Shown here piece after piece: positions 1 through 8,341 of a stretch of 50,530 nucleotides of DNA (the first letter of the stretch is position 1; each line of letters opens with the position of its first letter). The stretch comes from Oligoflexia bacterium. Its GTDB lineage: Bacteria > Bdellovibrionota_C > UBA2361 > JAFLCA01. The translations under genes were made by a program, and so were the position numbers. The stretch is taken from assembly GCA_019694465.1 (NCBI GenBank), contig JAIBBV010000022.1, positions 1 through 50,530 on the forward strand, read 5' to 3'. The notes beneath the pieces are model-generated. The model did not search any database. It was not told the DNA's origin and saw only the letters and a list, made by a program, of their open reading frames with translations.

Positions 1-396
1 ACCCCACTCCAACTGTTCGCGCGTATTCGCTAAGCGTTGCCTCCTCTCGGTAATCTCAACCAAATTCAGTTAGATACAAACTCTTACTTTCAACAAATTA
101 AACTCACTCGATGTCTCTGAGGGAAAGAAGGCTCAGGTAACCGGCCGCATTTACGGCATAAAGTGGGAATTATAGGGCCAAGCGCCTTCGATTCATTCGC
201 AATTCTAGCGCATTATTGCAAATGTGCATGTTGCACATGCAGTGTTTGCCCACATAATACTGAATGTATCGGCGTGGACAGCCGGACCACAAACCGAGCA
301 GCGCTAGTGAATGACGCAGCAAGGTCTCAGCAGTTACCACAAATCATAGAATCGGCAGAATGGCCGAGAAGTATCTGTAAGTTACAAGGAGAGTCC
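1..396. other. Non-coding leader region, no gene seen
   Basis: No supportable gene lies on either strand before the start at 397. An open frame does extend upstream of 397 to a GTG at 163, but it has no ribosome binding site there and its extra residues look like translated non-coding DNA. The region holds the inverted repeat at 222-238 and probably the promoter of the following operon, but I see no convincing -35/-10 pair. Confidence 0.5.
222..238. promoter_or_regulatory. Palindromic operator-like site
   Basis: A perfect 7-bp inverted repeat, ATGTGCA-TGT-TGCACAT, lies about 160 nt upstream of the first gene of the 397-2091 operon. Its 15-bp core fits TGTRCATRTTGYACA, also matched by the palindrome at 13483-13501 and, with one mismatch, by 15684-15698 on the other strand. 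The half-site geometry suits a dimeric helix-turn-helix regulator. No regulator gene is visible, so the role is inferred. Confidence 0.4.
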
Positions 397-1083
397 ATGA
401 GTGCTTTACAAGCGAACGACAACAGCATTACCCCAGAGCAAGGGTTGCAAATCTTAGATATGCACCTAGATCCGCGGGAAACCGAGCCTCAAGCAGCTGC
501 TATGATTGACTCAGTAGATGGTTCAAGAAGGTATTTAATCGAGCGCGACGAGAATTTTCACGTGGTAAGCGTTTACGAGAACGGCCGCAATACGTGTCGT
601 TTAATATTCCAAGATGGTAGGGCTAGCAGCGGTACTCAGTTTACTTGGCCTTCAGGAACAGTCGACTTGCCATATAATTCCAAGCTATTCCTGGAAGCAC
701 TGGTAGCGATTCGTGAGGGAAAACTCATTTCAATGTCTGAGCTAGAGGAGGTCACTGTAAGGCGCGCTGATGAGCAGTCGAGCGAGAAGGGGCCTACTGA
801 AGAAGGTAGATATCGCGACCGGAAGACGGTGAACGGTATAGAAATTTCAGTAGCATGGGATGCTTTGTATGGTGATTATACTATCTACTTTCCCCAAATT
901 GACCTAACTGAAGCATGGCAAAGACAGATTTACGACCAAGTGCTTAGGCTCTCAACTTTACCGGAGATAGCGAAAGTTGTCTTCGCTTATGCTGTTGAGA
1001 CGGCACCGGCTTGCTCCGACGTGTATCAGCTCTACGAGAAGGTGCAGGGCTGGAGCCGACAACTCCCTTATGATTTAAAGTGA
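397..1083 (+). CDS. Unknown protein, first gene of a three-gene operon
   Basis: I do not recognise this 228-residue protein. The ATG at 397 is preceded by AAGGAG with a 5-nt spacer, which makes it far better than the upstream in-frame GTG at 163. There is no signal peptide or membrane segment, so it is probably cytoplasmic or exported by a Sec-independent route. Residues about 30-110 look like a beta-rich domain. A charged, probably flexible stretch follows (about 110-140), then a compact C-terminal domain of about 85 residues rich in aromatic and acidic residues, with motifs such as VNGIEISVAW and DYTIYFPQID. It sits 43 nt upstream of a 50-residue gene and shares strand and spacing with it, so co-transcription is likely. 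Confidence 0.7.
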   Translation: MSALQANDNSITPEQGLQILDMHLDPRETEPQAAAMIDSVDGSRRYLIERDENFHVVSVYENGRNTCRLIFQDGRASSGTQFTWPSGTVDLPYNSKLFLEALVAIREGKLISMSELEEVTVRRADEQSSEKGPTEEGRYRDRKTVNGIEISVAWDALYGDYTIYFPQIDLTEAWQRQIYDQVLRLSTLPEIAKVVFAYAVETAPACSDVYQLYEKVQGWSRQLPYDLK

Positions 1084-1126
1084 AGCGATGGTTGGTTTGA
1101 GGGGTTTGCGTATGGAGGCAACGAAT

Positions 1127-1279
1127 ATGCCAATTGAACGTGCAAAGCTGATCTCAGAGATTAGCCATTTATTGCAGAGAATCATCACCTGTAACAGCCT
1201 TTCTGAAGCCGATAAATTGGCAGTTATTAAAGAAGTACATGAACTTCTAGTGGTAGATCAGCAAAAGGAAGCTGAGTAA
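1127..1279 (+). CDS. Small helical protein of unknown function
   Basis: A 50-residue protein, acidic at its C terminus and predicted almost wholly helical (ISHLLQRIITC, KLAVIKEVHELLV). The ATG at 1127 has GGAGG at 1114-1118 with an 8-nt spacer. In-frame ATGs at 1112 and 1088 would add 5 or 13 residues; the 1112 start also has a purine-rich sequence upstream. Its stop codon TAA overlaps the ATG of the next gene by one base, a typical arrangement for translational coupling. Size and helicity would suit a chaperone-like or adaptor subunit for one of its two neighbours, but that is only inference. Confidence 0.6.
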   Translation: MPIERAKLISEISHLLQRIITCNSLSEADKLAVIKEVHELLVVDQQKEAE

Positions 1280-2091
1280 TGGATCGTGGTCTGGGCCCTA
1301 TCGGACATAGTACTTCGCGCCCGAATAGTAGTGCAGCTGCCGAGCCTCGGCCTGCCACTCCCTCAAGGGACGATTTAGTCTCACTCGAAGTTAGGTGTGG
1401 GAGATTAGAGTCTACCTTGCGAGATGTCCTGACTCAACTCAACGGCGAGCCGTCTGCGGAGATATTGGAAGGAGTAAGGAGACTTCTGCAATCCCAACTA
1501 GAAGGGCCATCCTCCGACTCCTCAAAAGTTATAACTTTTGAGAGGGAACGCGCCGTCTTTATCAATCAATTTGGGCTGCACCGCCCTGGTGCGTTTAGTC
1601 AAGTTTCATTTCGCCTTGAAGGAGTGAGTCGCCTAGGTTTTTTAGAGGCAGCGTATAAGTTAGCTTACCCGATTGGAGAGCCTGCCGAGCTTCAGTCTGC
1701 CATTATGCGGTGCAGGTCTAGCTCGAGAGATCCCAACTATATGACCGAAATACTTACCGCTGAAAATGGGAACCTAGTCGTATCAGGTCGTCTGCCGGGT
1801 TCCAATAATCTCTCGTTCGCTACGCAGAGGGAACATGTCGAATCGTGTGGATGTCGACTCGCCAACGCTAGTGAACTAATCATTGCTTCATTCGCCTACC
1901 GTATCGTGACAAATGGAGGGGATATACTAGGTCGGGATATATCAAGAACTGCAAATGGGGTAGCGATGAAGGGAGATTATTTCCCAATAGACTGGGCTCA
2001 TTTTTTCTTCGAATCTTTGTGGGCGCCTGAAAAGCGAGCTAGAAAGGACGTGTATGCAAGTGTAGTGCATCCATCCAATGTCCAGGCTTGA
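1279..2091 (+). CDS. Unknown protein with Ser/Pro/Thr-rich N terminus
   Basis: A 270-residue protein I do not recognise. Residues 1-30 are rich in Ser, Pro, Thr and Ala and look disordered; residues about 31-80 form a leucine-heptad, possibly coiled-coil segment; the remaining 190 residues look globular with no membrane segment or signal peptide. A Cys pair sits near the middle (SCGCRL). The ATG overlaps the previous stop (TAATG), so translation is probably coupled. The disordered, Ser/Thr/Pro-rich N terminus resembles type III secretion substrates, and SctN/SctL-like genes lie 2.6 kb away, but no known effector domain is visible. Confidence 0.7.
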   Translation: MDRGLGPIGHSTSRPNSSAAAEPRPATPSRDDLVSLEVRCGRLESTLRDVLTQLNGEPSAEILEGVRRLLQSQLEGPSSDSSKVITFERERAVFINQFGLHRPGAFSQVSFRLEGVSRLGFLEAAYKLAYPIGEPAELQSAIMRCRSSSRDPNYMTEILTAENGNLVVSGRLPGSNNLSFATQREHVESCGCRLANASELIIASFAYRIVTNGGDILGRDISRTANGVAMKGDYFPIDWAHFFFESLWAPEKRARKDVYASVVHPSNVQA

Positions 2092-2319
2092 TTTGACCGG
2101 TCTTCTAACTTCACAGGATGGAATTTGAGGGTCGGTCTTAGCGAATAAAAGCCATTTCGTACCGGGTTGGTCGACCTGACTTTAAGGCTCCAATAGCAAG
2201 CAGTTCTTATCCCTCAGCAGCCTAGGCAGCTGTTCTTACTCATTGGCAGCCTGGAAACGCAACATTTCCGCCATCACACAAAGTCGCTGATGGAAAGAGT
2301 GGGGGAGTGAGCTAATTAA

Positions 2320-2772
2320 TCACTCTGCGAATATGATGTAACAGCAAATAAATCCCTGATCCATAGCGTGGCCCGTGCATTCATCCGGTGCGGAAAGAAA
2401 CGAAATAGAGACAGAAATGGGTGTGCCGAAATTTGATGGAAGCCCTCTTTGATTAAGCTCCCATGCTCTCTTCCGAAGTGCAGTGGCGCATGCACTATCA
2501 ACATCCCCGTGGCTGGCGACGCACCCAAATGCAGAATACTCGTTGTTGTCGGAGTTGCCTGGGTTAAGTCCGCAAATCTCCCAATCACTCATTCCTCCAG
2601 TGGAACTTGGGCTATTGCTTTGATCCGCAATTTCTACATTTACTTCAGGTGCCACCAAGGGGGGAATAGCATAAAAATTTCCGCCTACAGTTTGCGCATG
2701 GGCCGCCGATGTAGAAAGTAAGCCCGCGAAAAACGCCCCAAAAAGAAAAGTTGGGATAACATAGTTACGCAT
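2320..2772 (-). CDS. Small secreted protein of unknown function
   Basis: A 150-residue protein with a clear Sec signal peptide: MRN, then a hydrophobic core, then the cleavage-like site SAAHA before QTVGG. The mature part of about 124 residues has six cysteines, which suggests disulfide stabilisation outside the cytoplasm, and an N-terminal Pro/Val-rich linker. The start at 2772 has GAGG four bases upstream. It is transcribed away from the JAMM gene, and the two starts are separated by about 250 nt that must hold both promoters. I do not recognise a family. A second minus-strand frame across the same DNA (2316-2588) lacks a signal peptide and is a shadow. Confidence 0.7.
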   Translation of the reverse strand: MRNYVIPTFLFGAFFAGLLSTSAAHAQTVGGNFYAIPPLVAPEVNVEIADQSNSPSSTGGMSDWEICGLNPGNSDNNEYSAFGCVASHGDVDSACATALRKRAWELNQRGLPSNFGTPISVSISFLSAPDECTGHAMDQGFICCYIIFAE

Positions 2773-2980
2773 AAAACCTCAATATGACAACACGTTAGTT
2801 TGCTGCAGGCAGAGGCAAATACCCACATCCGCCGCAACAATGAGATTATGCGCAAAACTGCAATAATGTTGCATATCACATCGCATTATCGGCGAGGTCC
2901 CTAGCAGAAGAACTCGCGCATGAGCACGGCCCCAGCCCCTCCTGTTCCCTTCGCAGCCTAAAAACTTCAGATTTTTTCCA

Positions 2981-2986
2981 TATAAT
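2981..2986 (+). promoter_or_regulatory. Candidate -10 element upstream of the JAMM gene
   Basis: A consensus TATAAT at 2981-2986 lies 40 nt before the GTG at 3027 and could serve the JAMM gene. No good -35 hexamer is visible at the usual spacing, so this is a single-element match. Confidence 0.35.
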
Positions 2987-3026
2987 AGTCACAGTTTCCA
3001 CGAAGTTCACCATATCTACCAATAAC

Positions 3027-4664
3027 GTGGTGTGTTTGTGGGTGTCAGGCCTTGCGCCTGTGGTTGTTGTGGATCGGCTAAGTTCTGCATTCTCTACTGG
3101 GGTCAGAGTAGCGGTAAGTATTGGTACCGATCGTCCTGCTATCGCGGATACCTGTCTTGGTCCCAACGAGCTAGCCCAAATTGCTGATTTACATGTTAGA
3201 ATTCCAAACTACGGTGAGGACCTGCTTGATGTCCCACCCGAAACAGCCTCCAGGCAAATGTTTGATCTAAAGCCTGGTCCAGTTCTTGAGGCACTTACCC
3301 TTTGGGATAATGCCTTAAAACAGATTGATGCTGCACGAACTATTCGTACTGCCGAAGATTTGGGCCGACATTTATTTCCCGATGTTGTTACCTCGGGAGC
3401 CTTTATGCCCTTGGATGAGGCGATCGCCTGCGTTCAAGGGTTTAGAGAGAATGCCCAAAGCGCGCGTTTGCAGATGATCGGCCGAGAACTTGCCGCTATC
3501 CTGCTTAATGGGCCCGGAAAGATTCTAGTAGGGCACCCCAGCCAACTTTACGAACCAAAAGATTTAGCTCAATCTTTGTGGGGAGCTAGCGATGCTCTGC
3601 GCCCAAAAGATGAGGCTGAGCTAATCAGCAAGTTGCAACATTTAGCCGCCTTTGGCGCGCAAATTGATAGTAAGGGCATGTATAGGGAAGCTGCTTTAGT
3701 AAGTTGCAGAAGAGTACTTCTGCAAAATGTTGACTACCTGTCTGATCTAGCTTGGCATCTAAGTTCGAAAGAATTAAGGCGAGCTATCTTATTGAGCAAC
3801 CTGGATGGTTCGGAACAAGAATTGTCGATACCGGAAAAGGTGCAAAGATACGCTGCAGTTGCCAAAGTACTCGACTCCAGCAAATTTCCGGTGGTGCAAT
3901 TGATCGGTGCTGCTCAAGACGCGAAACTAGATCTTACCAAAGCTCCCGAGACACTCAATCGCGTGCATGTAGGCATTTCCAAATCGGCACTTCGCACGAT
4001 TCTGAATATAACGGAGAACCCTTTGCGCGATCCCGCCTTTCGCACAGAAGCTAGGCGATTAAGGCTGAATGTGTCCTCTCGCGCAGCTGAGGTGGGAGGG
4101 CTGCTATTTGGCCAGCGCCAAGCTGATGATAAACTGATTGTCACCCATGTGATAGGTTATGCTGCCATCGAGATAAGCTACTGGGGTGGGCGACCAACTT
4201 TGAGCCCTGATCAGGAGTCAACCAAAGCACTCATATCAAAAATGCACGAAAAGGGCTTAGAGTTCTTGGGTGATTGGCACTTTCATCCACATCCAGCGAC
4301 GCCTTTTCCCTCGCGCGTTGGAGACCCTGATGTATATAGAGGCCTAGTTGGTGAGCGCTTTCGAGAGGGTGATACATGTCTTCAGTTAATTACACAGTTA
4401 CAGGACGGTAAAGCGGTGATTTCCCCGTATTTGCTTTATCCACTTTCTGAGAACAGGTTTGTGAGAGCCCCAGAAGGCGCTCCATATTGGCGTATCGAGA
4501 AGGGGGAAGTCGTAAAGGTGAGTGGTTGGTATGGCATGCTCGACTCGCCAGATCGGATATCTGTAGTTCAGGAAGGCACGCTACGGGGAAGTCTGGTCGA
4601 GGGCGCGCGCACGCTCGTAGATCGACTCCTTAAGCGTGAGCGCCAGCTAATCGAGGTTAGCTAG
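3027..4664 (+). CDS. JAMM/JAB metallo-isopeptidase-like protein with large N-terminal region
   Basis: Up to 545 residues. The C-terminal region (about 340-475) has the JAB/MPN zinc-protease signature: a glutamate in AAEVGGLLFG (E355), then GDWHFHP with H418 and H420, then PS and an aspartate (S429, D433). Here serine and aspartate are three residues apart rather than the usual two. JAMM domains cleave isopeptide or peptide bonds after ubiquitin-like proteins or process signalling proteins. The preceding 340 residues are mostly helical and match nothing I know; about 70 residues follow the JAB core. The start is uncertain: the GTG at 3027 has no good ribosome binding site and the first methionine is residue 78. 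No ubiquitin-like, E1 or E2 gene is adjacent. Its last 8 nt overlap the convergent sctN-like gene. Confidence 0.8.
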   Translation: MVCLWVSGLAPVVVVDRLSSAFSTGVRVAVSIGTDRPAIADTCLGPNELAQIADLHVRIPNYGEDLLDVPPETASRQMFDLKPGPVLEALTLWDNALKQIDAARTIRTAEDLGRHLFPDVVTSGAFMPLDEAIACVQGFRENAQSARLQMIGRELAAILLNGPGKILVGHPSQLYEPKDLAQSLWGASDALRPKDEAELISKLQHLAAFGAQIDSKGMYREAALVSCRRVLLQNVDYLSDLAWHLSSKELRRAILLSNLDGSEQELSIPEKVQRYAAVAKVLDSSKFPVVQLIGAAQDAKLDLTKAPETLNRVHVGISKSALRTILNITENPLRDPAFRTEARRLRLNVSSRAAEVGGLLFGQRQADDKLIVTHVIGYAAIEISYWGGRPTLSPDQESTKALISKMHEKGLEFLGDWHFHPHPATPFPSRVGDPDVYRGLVGERFREGDTCLQLITQLQDGKAVISPYLLYPLSENRFVRAPEGAPYWRIEKGEVVKVSGWYGMLDSPDRISVVQEGTLRGSLVEGARTLVDRLLKRERQLIEVS

Positions 4665-5994
4665 TGCCGCTCATAACATCTACAGATCCGCTAGAAGCTA
4701 ATTTTGAAATGGCTTCTAGCTCGTTCCAAGCTTTTTCTAGATTTGCACTTTGATTGAGCTCTTGCGTCATCGCGCTGCGTAGCGCTGGTTCTAGTTCAAG
4801 CGCTAATTGGAGTTCCTTATCAGGAGTACCACCAAGGAGCAAAATGTCTCTGTCTCGCTGTATGCGCCTAATCAATCTGCGAGTAACTGTTGAAATCCTT
4901 CGACGTTCAGCAGAAAGTAGTCGATATTCTAGGCGCGATAGGGACTTGATGGGATCTATAGCTGGGCGCACGCCCCAATCAGCCATCTCGTGCGTTAATA
5001 CTAGATGACCATCTACTAAACTCTTCATTTCGTCGGTAAGTGTATCTGGCTCCCGCTCCGATGTGGCGAGCATAGTATACAAGGCGGTAATTGAGCCTTT
5101 GTCGTCATTTCCGGCCCGTTCGAGAAGGCGGGGCAGCTCAGAGTAGACAGAGGCAGTGTAGCCCTGGCGAATTGGGAGCTCTCCAGCAGCAATACCAATT
5201 TCACGAATGGCGCGCGCGGTGCGCGTAAGAGAATCTACTAGTAATAGGACACGCTTACCCTGTGCGCGAAAATGCTCCGCAATAGCAGTGGCTGTAAATG
5301 GTGCGCGCAGTCTACGGCTGGGACTTTCGTCACTGGTGGCAACCACCACAACAGCCCGTTTTAACCCATCTTCACCCAATGTCTCGTGCAGAAACTCTCC
5401 TACCTCCCTCCCTCTTTCTCCCACAAGCGCTATCACAACCACATCAACGGCTGCAGTTCTTGTCATCATTCCTAGTAGAGTTGATTTGCCCAGGCCTGCT
5501 TGTGCGCTAACTACCAGCCGCTGCCCATATCCAATCGGACAGAAGGTGTCGATTAACTTAATTCCAGTGATTAGCTGTTCAGTTATGGGGTGCCTTAACA
5601 TTACATTGGGTGGAACGGCCTTAATTGGCACGCGCGTGCCTAGTGCATGTGATGCAGGTCGATCGATCAGAGTTTTCCCTATGGCGTCTAGTACTAGACC
5701 AGTGGCTGGCGTAGGCAGAATTATATGCGGGGTCGCATTTAGGCGGCGCACTTCAGCCCCAACTCCGACTCCAGAGATTTCATCGAGGGGTGAGAGAATA
5801 AAGCTGCGATCATTAAAGGCGATTATGTCCGCGAGAAGAGTTGTGCCATCCTCTCGATGCACTAGACACTGATCGCCTATGCTTCCAAATGGCAATGTAG
5901 CTGCGATTGTTGGACCCCGCAGAGCTGTTACTTTCCCGCGACAATCCAAACTCGGTGCAACAAAGTTTGGTAAGCTTAAGTTTGCGGCTTGCAT
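4657..5994 (-). CDS. sctN: Type III secretion / flagellar-type ATPase (SctN/FliI family)
   Basis: A 445-residue F1-beta-like hexameric ATPase that unfolds and feeds substrates to a type III export gate. Visible are an N-terminal beta domain (about 1-95), the P-loop SAQAGLGKST (K170, S171), the family motif GERGREVGEF (193-201), the Walker B strand VLLLVDSLTR (D254), and the family segment IRQGYTASVYSELPRLLERAG. The C-terminal domain is helical. Length is normal for the family. It starts three bases after the stop of the SctL-like gene, as in many sctL-sctN operons. No other secretion or flagellar genes are in the window, so flagellar versus injectisome use cannot be decided; the atypical stator protein next door and absence of fli genes favour a non-flagellar system. 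Confidence 0.88.
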   Translation of the reverse strand: MQAANLSLPNFVAPSLDCRGKVTALRGPTIAATLPFGSIGDQCLVHREDGTTLLADIIAFNDRSFILSPLDEISGVGVGAEVRRLNATPHIILPTPATGLVLDAIGKTLIDRPASHALGTRVPIKAVPPNVMLRHPITEQLITGIKLIDTFCPIGYGQRLVVSAQAGLGKSTLLGMMTRTAAVDVVVIALVGERGREVGEFLHETLGEDGLKRAVVVVATSDESPSRRLRAPFTATAIAEHFRAQGKRVLLLVDSLTRTARAIREIGIAAGELPIRQGYTASVYSELPRLLERAGNDDKGSITALYTMLATSEREPDTLTDEMKSLVDGHLVLTHEMADWGVRPAIDPIKSLSRLEYRLLSAERRRISTVTRRLIRRIQRDRDILLLGGTPDKELQLALELEPALRSAMTQELNQSANLEKAWNELEAISKLASSGSVDVMSGTS

Positions 5995-5997
5995 TCG

Positions 5998-6609
5998 TCA
6001 TGTCCTATCTAATGCTAAATTGAGCTGGGACTTAATATCTTCAAAATCTCGTTGCCAGTTAAAATGTATCTCTCCTGTATCAAGACGAAGAATGGCATTG
6101 CCAGGTTCTAAGTCTGGGTGCGGCGTAACTTGGCACTGAGTATTTAGGTCCGCGCAAAGCCGTTCAGCTTGGGAAGCTGCGACAAAAAGAACTGGAGCAC
6201 TGCTGGGAGTAATCTTTGCAATAGTTGTGCTGATTTTTCTGGCTAAGCCAGCGCTAGCTTCGCTAATGCGCTCCTGAAGAATTGAACTTGCAATATCCAG
6301 GGCCAGGCGAGTGCATGCGGATTCAAGTCCTTTCTGCTGCTTTTGTAGTTGAGATTGGAAATCAACGCTTAGCGCGATTACTCGTGCCAGGGCCAATGAT
6401 TTGGCTCGCTGCTGGCAGTGCCTGCGATACCTAGCGCGTGCCAAGCGTAGACGCAACGCTAGTTTTCGGCGCATTTTTAACTCACGCTCTGCTAGGGCCG
6501 CCTCGGCGCGAGCATCTGCAGTTTGAACAAGTTTGCGAGTAAGCTCGAGAAAGCTTATGTGACTACTGGTGATTCCAGATAATCTAAGCTTTAAGGCAGG
6601 ACTATCCAT
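5998..6609 (-). CDS. sctL: SctL/FliH-like stator protein of the type III ATPase
   Basis: About 203 residues from ATG at 6609; a TTG at 6690 would add 27 residues but lacks a binding site. Residues about 20-110 are a long Ala/Arg/Leu/Lys-rich helix typical of the coiled coil in FliH/SctL/V-ATPase E-type stators. The C-terminal part has the family's hydrophobic helix ALDIASSILQERI, followed by a beta-rich region ending with DLEPGNAILRLDTG, which corresponds to the conserved Gly-rich strand pair of SctL. Such proteins bind the N terminus of the ATPase and link it to the cytoplasmic sorting platform. Placement three bases before the ATPase gene strongly supports the call. Sequence conservation in this family is low, so the assignment rests on architecture and context. 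Confidence 0.72.
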   Translation of the reverse strand: MDSPALKLRLSGITSSHISFLELTRKLVQTADARAEAALAERELKMRRKLALRLRLARARYRRHCQQRAKSLALARVIALSVDFQSQLQKQQKGLESACTRLALDIASSILQERISEASAGLARKISTTIAKITPSSAPVLFVAASQAERLCADLNTQCQVTPHPDLEPGNAILRLDTGEIHFNWQRDFEDIKSQLNLALDRT

Positions 6610-6697
6610 ATCAAACAATCCAAGACTATAGATCCACCCAACCACCTTGACTGTAATGGTGTAGGCAGGGGAGAGCCTCGAGCTATGCAAGGAATGT

Positions 6698-8341
6698 TTA
6701 CACGCTCTTACTAATTGTTCGGCGAATTAGGCGAAGTGTTTCCTCAAATTCTTGCAGGCCAAGCAGTTTTGCCAGCAGACTAAAGGAAATAATCCCTACT
6801 GGAAGCGCCAATGCTACTATGGCGTAAGGGGAGGAAAGGCTAAAACAAAGCCTCATACAGGCAGCCATTCCAAGGCAAACAAAAATTACCTTTGCCGTTG
6901 GAACCAAGAAAGCAGCCCAGCTAATCCCACGAATCCTACGTGATAATAGGGTTGCTATAAGTATCAAGGAGACAAAAGAGGCAATGCTTGAAGCAAGCGC
7001 TAATCCTGCATGCCCTAGGTCCATAGTTGGTGTTAATAAAGCCAGGGCTGATTGTGCCTCACGGACTATTGCGCTTATGCCACCTGCCGCCTCAGGCAAT
7101 GGCCCTATAAGCAGAAGTGATGAGGCAAAACTAACCACTAGCGAGATCAAGCCCACTATAGTTGAAGTAACCGTATCCTTTTGGGCGATAAAAGCTCTTA
7201 CTAGCATCGAGTGGCAGCTTACGGCCCACAGGCCTAAGGCGTATGCTTGGACTGCTAAAGCGGTTTGCTGGGTAGATTCAGCGTTGAATGCTCCACGCTG
7301 GAAAAGTACTTCTACCAGCGGCCCAGCCAACACAATTAGCACCGTTGATACAGGTAGTATCACGAAGCTCGTGTAGCGCAGTGAGTCGATAATGCTAGTT
7401 TGGAAGGCGCTTGTATTTCCCTCGGCATGGGCACGCGAAAGATTTGGCAACAACACACTGGCCAAAGATATTGTGAAAATTCCTATTGGTAGTTGGGTTA
7501 CTCGATCAGCGTAGAAAAGCCAAGAAACCGCGCCTTCTCCAATACAGGAAGCCAGTAGAGTGCTAAGGAATATGTTAAATTGATATATTGTAGCGCCCAG
7601 TAGGGCTGGGAGCATCAGTTTTACTACCGACCTCGATGCCGGCGACCATATACTGCGACTGAAGCCAAGATGCAGCTCAGCCCGCTTTAGCGCTGGGACC
7701 TGTGCGATAATCTGTGCTAACCCACCAATTAGCACTGAAGCGGAGAGGACAAGAGCAGCGCCCTGCATATCAAAGAGCGCAGCAGCCAGAGCCCCAGCTA
7801 TTAAGACTAGATTCATTACAATTTGTGCGACTGCACTCGCCCCATAAACGTGCAGGCTATTGAGCGCGCCGTTCACTAAGGCTATGACGCTGATGCACAT
7901 AATGTATGGCATCATTACCTGTGTTAGTTGAACTGTAAGGCCAAACTTTTGGGCATCGGCTTGAAATCCCGGTGCGAAGAACGCTACGATTTGTGGCGAA
8001 AACGCGATTCCTAGCAAGGTTAGAAGAAGAGTGAACCAGCACAGCAAAGACAAAATTGAGCGCAAAGCATTATTAGCTGCCTCACGACCGTGTTTAAGTT
8101 CAGATGCAAATACGGGGACGAACGCTGAAGTAAGCGCGCCTTCGGCTACAAAACTACGCAAGAGGTTAGGAATCCTGAACGCGACGAAAAATGCGTCTGC
8201 GTAAGTGCCAGTCCCGAACAACCTAGCCACCAACATGTCACGCACAAAACCGAATATCCTGCTTAAAAGAGTCAGGATACCTACGAGGCCGGTGCCTCTA
8301 AGAAGATTCTTTCTGTGCTCGGTGTGTATATCGCTACTCAT
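6698..8341 (-). CDS. murJ: Lipid II flippase MurJ (MOP/MviN family)
   Basis: A 547-residue polytopic inner-membrane protein with about 14 hydrophobic segments, the normal size for MurJ. The N terminus has the hallmark GTGLVGILTLLSRIFGFVRD, then RLFGTGTYADAF and RIPNLLRSFVAEGALTSAFV, which carry the conserved arginines and acidic residue lining the transport cavity. MurJ flips undecaprenyl-linked peptidoglycan precursor across the inner membrane. It is the first gene of a minus-strand unit with the SctL- and SctN-like genes; the gap to the SctL start is 88 nt, or 7 nt if the TTG is used. About 236 nt without a gene separate it from the divergent GT39 gene. Confidence 0.95.
   Translation of the reverse strand: MSSDIHTEHRKNLLRGTGLVGILTLLSRIFGFVRDMLVARLFGTGTYADAFFVAFRIPNLLRSFVAEGALTSAFVPVFASELKHGREAANNALRSILSLLCWFTLLLTLLGIAFSPQIVAFFAPGFQADAQKFGLTVQLTQVMMPYIMCISVIALVNGALNSLHVYGASAVAQIVMNLVLIAGALAAALFDMQGAALVLSASVLIGGLAQIIAQVPALKRAELHLGFSRSIWSPASRSVVKLMLPALLGATIYQFNIFLSTLLASCIGEGAVSWLFYADRVTQLPIGIFTISLASVLLPNLSRAHAEGNTSAFQTSIIDSLRYTSFVILPVSTVLIVLAGPLVEVLFQRGAFNAESTQQTALAVQAYALGLWAVSCHSMLVRAFIAQKDTVTSTIVGLISLVVSFASSLLLIGPLPEAAGGISAIVREAQSALALLTPTMDLGHAGLALASSIASFVSLILIATLLSRRIRGISWAAFLVPTAKVIFVCLGMAACMRLCFSLSSPYAIVALALPVGIISFSLLAKLLGLQEFEETLRLIRRTISKSV

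Noticed and set aside
163..396. Cys-rich N-terminal extension (KCACCTCSVC) of the first gene
   Set aside because: No ribosome binding site at the GTG, while the ATG at 397 has AAGGAG at ideal spacing.
2316..2588. Minus-strand 90-codon frame
   Set aside because: It overlaps the secreted-protein gene in another frame; only the latter has a signal peptide and ribosome binding site.
3027..4664. JAMM gene as part of a CBASS-like or E1/E2/JAB defence operon
   Set aside because: No ThiF/E1, E2, nucleotidyltransferase or other typical partner is encoded on either side.
4657..6609. Flagellar fliI/fliH assignment
   Set aside because: Not excluded, but no fli or flg genes are present, so SctN/SctL naming was kept.
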